From: Geosiphon pyriformis
Lineage: Eukaryota; Glomeromycota; Glomeromycetes; Archaeosporales; Geosiphonaceae
Assembly: GCA_016748015.1 (NCBI GenBank)
Contig: JAAOMT010000183.1
Coordinates: 574,787 to 623,650, forward strand
DNA: 48,864 bases
Direction: 5' to 3'
The notes under the pieces are model-generated. The model was not told the origin of the DNA, searched no databases, and was given only the letters and a program-made list of their open reading frames with translations. Position numbers and translations under genes: made by a program. This document shows, one piece after another, positions 45,223 through 48,864 of this stretch. The first letter of the stretch is position 1; the number at the start of each line of letters is the position of its first letter.

Positions 45223-46112
45223 TGTTATAGATGATTATTTGGGGTCTCAAGTCAAATAACAAATCTGTAACTTGGTACTTGGTTGGTCTTATGGGTTTGA
45301 TATCTAAAGGTTTTGTAGTGGAATTTTTTGTATAATGGACAGAAATTTAATAACAATGTAGTTGGTTGGTAAGTTGTTTTCTCAATTTTTGTTTTCAGCA
45401 TGGTGGCTGGTTTATTTTGGCAGTTGTGTCCTTCTGGTAAGCTATTCATTAATATATATATGATTCTACTTTTATTTCTGGGTCTTTTATCAAGCTATCC
45501 ATGACATTAATAACTTAGTGCTTTAATTCCTAATCAATTAGTATACAACAATAAAATCAAAGAAAAGAAAATAAAAGAAATAAAAAAATGAGCCAAGGCA
45601 ATGCACAAGTTAGTATTCCGTCAATAGCCATGATCAAGAGCTATTGTTCTAGTATGGTTAAGTGTCAATAACTATTAACATGAAGTGTTGATGGTAAAAA
45701 GTGAATATTGGGATATTGAATAATTATTTTATTAATATTTTCAATGTGGAAGGTGGCTTAGATTAAATCTAAACTTAGAGGTCTCTAACTAAAAAATTCT
45801 GTCTTTTCTACTTTTAATGTTACTGCTATATATACATAATTGATGTTCTATGAGATTGTTCATATTCTCAAGTAATGTGCTATGATTTTTTGAACAATGC
45901 TCACATTGCTGAGCAATGTGCCTTAATTTTCTAACATTATTTCACATTGCTGAGCAATGTGTCATGTTTTCTGATATTGCTTTATATTGCAAAGCAATGT
46001 GTTGTGATTTTTGTCATTGCTCTACATTTCTGAGCAATGTCCTCACATGCTAAATACTATTCACTTATTGGTCTACTATTTTCACTATATCTGTTTCTTT
46101 TTATGAATAATA
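45223..46112 (-). repeat. 5' LTR of element B (890 bp)
   Basis: The copy holding the promoter for the minus-strand transcript. Same length as the 3' LTR, no indel seen. Palindromes at 45902-45920 and 45943-45961; TATA-like TATGTATATATAG at 45838-45826. Confidence 0.92.
45826..45838 (-). promoter_or_regulatory. TATA-like box in B 5' LTR
   Basis: Minus strand TATGTATATATAG. The block is conserved in the 3' LTR (36521-36533), A2 and D, which supports function in promoter positioning. Confidence 0.5.
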
Positions 46113-46116
46113 CTGC
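46113..46116 (+). repeat. Target-site duplication CTGC, right copy
   Basis: Directly after the B LTR end at 46112, matching 35914-35917. Removing B and one copy restores the gag frame of C without a gap relative to the gag of B. Confidence 0.85.
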
Positions 46117-46819
46117 CCACTCTAATTCCTTACCAGAAGCTGTTATGCTTGTCAGAGCTCTTGAATCGGCTGAAAAAGAAGCTAACCATAGTCAAATAGT
46201 TAACATGATAATAGAAAAAAACAAGACAGAAATGTTAGAAAAGAGAGTAATACAATTAGGGGAGAAACTCTCTAAGAAAATAAAAAGTTACCTTATTTTG
46301 GACCCAAGAAAAAATAACACATACCAAACACCACAAAGATGCAACTAGGAATTCAGTAATAGCCAAAATAATCACTTGTCATGCCAGGACTTTAGAACAG
46401 AAACATGCACCTGCCATTTTTGCAAATGTATAGGACATTTGATTAGTTAATTTCAAATGTGAATGATGTATGAGACATGCGAGAATAATTATTATGCGCC
46501 ACTTCAAATGCCCAGAAATCAATACATGCTAATATCACATCAATACCCTATCACATACCAAAATCAAGAAACTTACTAGCAACAGCTCATAATAGCCAAC
46601 TAAAATTGGCATCTCGAGCCCCAAAATCAGCCTATGTGGAATCAAAATGCGTTGGTTTAGAGAAACCCAAACTGCACTGAACCTAATCAGTAAACAAACA
46701 CAAACTATCCAAACTATCCAAATTTCCAGCCAACTTACCTTAATATATCGGAAAACTTAAATCTTGAAAATATTAATGGTAATGTACCTAAAACCAAAAA
46801 TATCACCAATAACCAGAAC
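46113..46819 (+). pseudogene. C gag, part after the B insertion
   Basis: Resumes with AHSNSLPEAV and aligns residue-for-residue with B gag (HPINLQAAI region; R at +21, E at +24, EANH at +29-32). A zinc-knuckle-like CHFCKCIGHLIS lies near 46414-46449, with a stop at the last Cys position. The linker that follows is Asn/Gln/Pro-rich and interrupted. Confidence 0.72.
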
Positions 46820-47420
46820 TTGATCCAAACAATACCACCAGCCATTGTTATGAAAGATAGCAGCCTTGCAGCTATTTTTTCTTTTGAATTAAAAGAAAAA
46901 GAGACTATGTTTAATGGAGCAGCATTGAATGAAGAACACCCAATCACTGCTATGTACACAGAAGCAAAAGTAAATAACATGTCAATTAAATTCATCTTAG
47001 ACAGTAGATCTACTAGAAGCATTGTGACATTTCAACTAGTAAACCAACTGGGTTTCAAAGTTGATTGCACCACGATATCCCAAATTATAATAGCCAATGG
47101 AAGTACCAAGCTGTCTCATGGTGAAATCGACTCATTTCTTTTTAAAATTAATGGCATAATAATATCTACAAAAGTATTAGTAATAGATGCTACACAATAT
47201 TAAGCATTAGTAGGGAATGACTGGCTAACAAAAGCCAATGCCATATTAAACTGAACCACCTAAGAGCTTCTTATCAACTATAATGGCCACCATGCCAAAA
47301 TTCCAGCTATATGTGGTCACTTCCAAAAACCCAGCACCAACCAAAGACCCATCTTCGAATTTGAAAAAAATCCAGTTTTACCAGCCATCAAAACTTATCA
47401 GCTCTCATGAGTTAATGACC
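46820..47420 (+). pseudogene. C pol, aspartic protease
   Basis: Active site FILDSRSTRSIVT (DSR, Gly lost as in B). The tail VLVIDATQY ends at a TAA where Gln is expected, then ALVGNDWLTKANA continues in frame. A later block with EFEKNP matches the spacing seen in A1 and B. Confidence 0.77.
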
Positions 47421-48180
47421 AAAGAACAGGACTACTGGCCATACTAACTTGAAGGAGTAAAGAAAAATCCAAATGGAACCAAGCAAGTTCATGAAAAAAC
47501 TGCCAGCAATGCAGACCAAAACTAAAATGTTTGGTTTGCAATAAGAAACTCTTATTCATAACTGCATGCAGTGCATCAGATGAAGACCCAAGAAACTCCA
47601 CCCACTATTATTGTAACTATTGTAACAAAGAAAAATATGGTTACCCAGAAAAACACAGAAAATGGGATAAAGAACCATGTCTTGCTTGTAGAAAACCATT
47701 ACCAAAAGGATGCAATTGAATTAACATGCCAGGCAAAGGAGAAATGTGTGATGCAACTTGCCAATATATAATCCTTATCTGTAACTGAGTAAGAGAAAGA
47801 ACACCATTTGAAGCAGTATTCAACAGAGCATTAAGAAGACTGCAACACTACTCACATGACAAAAATGAGTTATATAACACCACACAAGCCAAAGTAAGAG
47901 GAGGAACTGCTGAAGAAATACGACATTAGAAAATGTCAGCCAAAATAGCCAACAAAGTCACCAACTACAACATGTTTGACCCAGTGGACAAATTTCAGGA
48001 AAACTACCAATAGCTATGCCCCACTCACCAAGAGCAAGAACAGTATTTTGTCCAGATCAACACTTACTTTTGTGAAGACTGTCTTATCCCATGCCAAAGT
48101 CAATGCTGTAAAAAGTATCAATACAAAAGAGACTTGGCAAGAAAAATGGAAAATAAGAATCAGCAATACCAAAATCAATC
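47421..48180 (+). pseudogene. C pol, Cys-rich segment
   Basis: Multiple Cys pairs: CQQC, CLVCNKKLLFITAC, YYCNYCNKEKYG, PCLACRKPLPKGC, then FCEDCLIPCQSQCC near 48073-48110. It is the best preserved copy of this segment and shows two clusters separated by about 120 residues. It is likely zinc-binding; the function is unknown. Confidence 0.62.
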
Positions 48181-48690
48181 AATAAATCAACAAGACTTAC
48201 CTGACAGTTCTGAGTCAGAAAAATTTGTAGCCTATACTAATCTAGAACAAGAGATCAACATCCAATACTTTGACAATGGGCACTTAAAGATAATACCCAA
48301 AAGAGCCTATCTAACCAATGCTGGATTCAATCTATGTTATTCAGAAAACCAATTCACAACATTACCACCTAGGAGCATTACCAAAATTGATTTGAAAATA
48401 GTGATTGAAATTCCACCAGAAATAATGGTTTAAATAGTGTCACAATTAAGCCTAGCGAAAAAAGAAATAGGCATTCAAGAAGAAGTAATTAACTCCAGCT
48501 ACACTGGAATTTTGATGGTTTTACTACAGAACAATTCAGAAAAACTTTATACCATTGAATCTAAGGAGAAAATTGCACAAGCAATTTTCCTACCATTAGT
48601 AAAAATTGGAAAATTTGTACTAGTAGAAAATCAAGAGAAATTAACACAAATAATGAGAAAAATTTATGGTTTTGTATCAACAGGAAAAAG
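48134..48690 (+). pseudogene. C pol, dUTPase domain (degenerate)
   Basis: Motif I reads NAGFNLC (DTGYDLR in A1), motif II SQLSLA, motif III EVINSSYTGI, motif IV KIAQAIFLPL, and motif V is mostly lost (YGFVSTG). Catalytic residues are gone. The open stretch starts at 48134 and ends in a TAA at 48431. Confidence 0.72.
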
Positions 48691-48765
48691 AATTAAAGCA
48701 AATTTTATTGAAACACCAGAGAAAAAAAATGAATTAATCAGAAATAAGCAGTCAATCATGCTTAT

Positions 48766-48864
48766 GCTATTATGGGTAAACTTGGTGGGTATGGAAAATG
48801 GTAATGTTTGGTGCTCTCAATTATTGATGATGCATCTTCTGCGTAATTTTGTTGGCTTAGTCTT
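48766..48864. other. Unassigned right edge
   Basis: Similarity to the gypsy linker fades near 48765. The last 100 bases look less AT-biased and match nothing else in this window. They could be another insertion or simply a diverged part of element C. Confidence 0.3.

Larger units (their letters stand above)
35918..46112 (-). mobile_element. Complete Ty3/gypsy element B, 10,195 bp
   Basis: Minus strand, with both LTRs (890 bp each), primer-binding region, polypurine tract, gag, protease, Cys-rich segment, dUTPase, RT, RNase H, integrase and an ORF3 remnant. Gag, protease, dUTPase and the start of RT lie in one frame, so Gag-Pol was probably a single ORF. Inserted in element C with a 4-bp CTGC duplication. 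It is inactive: many stops, one frameshift between 39893 and 39746, and degraded dUTPase and protease motifs. Confidence 0.92.
33535..48765 (+). mobile_element. Ty3/gypsy element C, split by element B
   Basis: Plus strand. 5' LTR (about 33535-34086), gag (34087-35917 and 46117-46830), protease, Cys-rich segment and dUTPase, then similarity fades at about 48765. Element B (35918-46112) sits within gag with CTGC duplicated. The frame of gag before B (0) and after B (2) is consistent with removal of 10,199 bases. RT and beyond, if present, are outside the window. Confidence 0.8.

Overview
The window is wall-to-wall transposable-element sequence from a very AT-rich eukaryotic genome. I find no intact host gene, rRNA, tRNA or CRISPR array. 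The non-LTR elements resemble the LINE-like proteins that are abundant in arbuscular mycorrhizal fungi (Glomeromycotina, e.g. Rhizophagus/Gigaspora). That is a recognition from memory, not a database result, and I put it at about 65%.

Layout, left to right. (1) 1-7138, plus strand: the 3' part of a Ty3/gypsy-type element (A1) with protease, Cys-rich segment, dUTPase, RT, RNase H and integrase, then an extra open frame of 235 codons (ORF3) and a 3' LTR. (2) 7139-11373, minus: element A2, interrupted by A1. It keeps a Cys-rich remnant, protease, gag and a 5' LTR. (3) 11374-28500, minus: four LINE copies in the same orientation (L1 truncated, L2 and L3 near full length, L4 a fragment), separated by short, extremely AT-rich LTR relics. 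(4) 28501-29221, minus: a lone LTR (E2) related to the A1 LTR. (5) 29225-33534, minus: gypsy element D, lacking everything from dUTPase to ORF3. (6) 33535 to about 48765, plus: gypsy element C, inserted in an LTR of D and itself split by (7) a complete 10,195-bp minus-strand element B (35918-46112). B has two 890-bp LTRs and a 4-bp target duplication (CTGC) inside the gag frame of C.

In the gypsy family, gag, protease, Cys-rich segment, dUTPase and the start of RT lie in one reading frame (clear in B and C), followed by RNase H, integrase and a separate downstream ORF3 found in two divergent copies. In the LINEs, ORF1 (zinc knuckle) and ORF2 (endonuclease, RT, RNase H) meet at a TAATG stop/start overlap.

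The copies are mostly dead in a distinctive way. There are few frameshifts but many C-to-T and G-to-A changes: stops sit where Trp, Gln or Arg are expected, catalytic Asp became Asn, and zinc-binding His became Tyr. Pairwise LTR comparisons show almost only transitions, so the locus looks hypermutated in a RIP-like way or by deamination of methylated cytosine. The notable observations are this mutation signature, the dUTPase-bearing architecture with ORF3, the nested insertions and the TAATGA junction.
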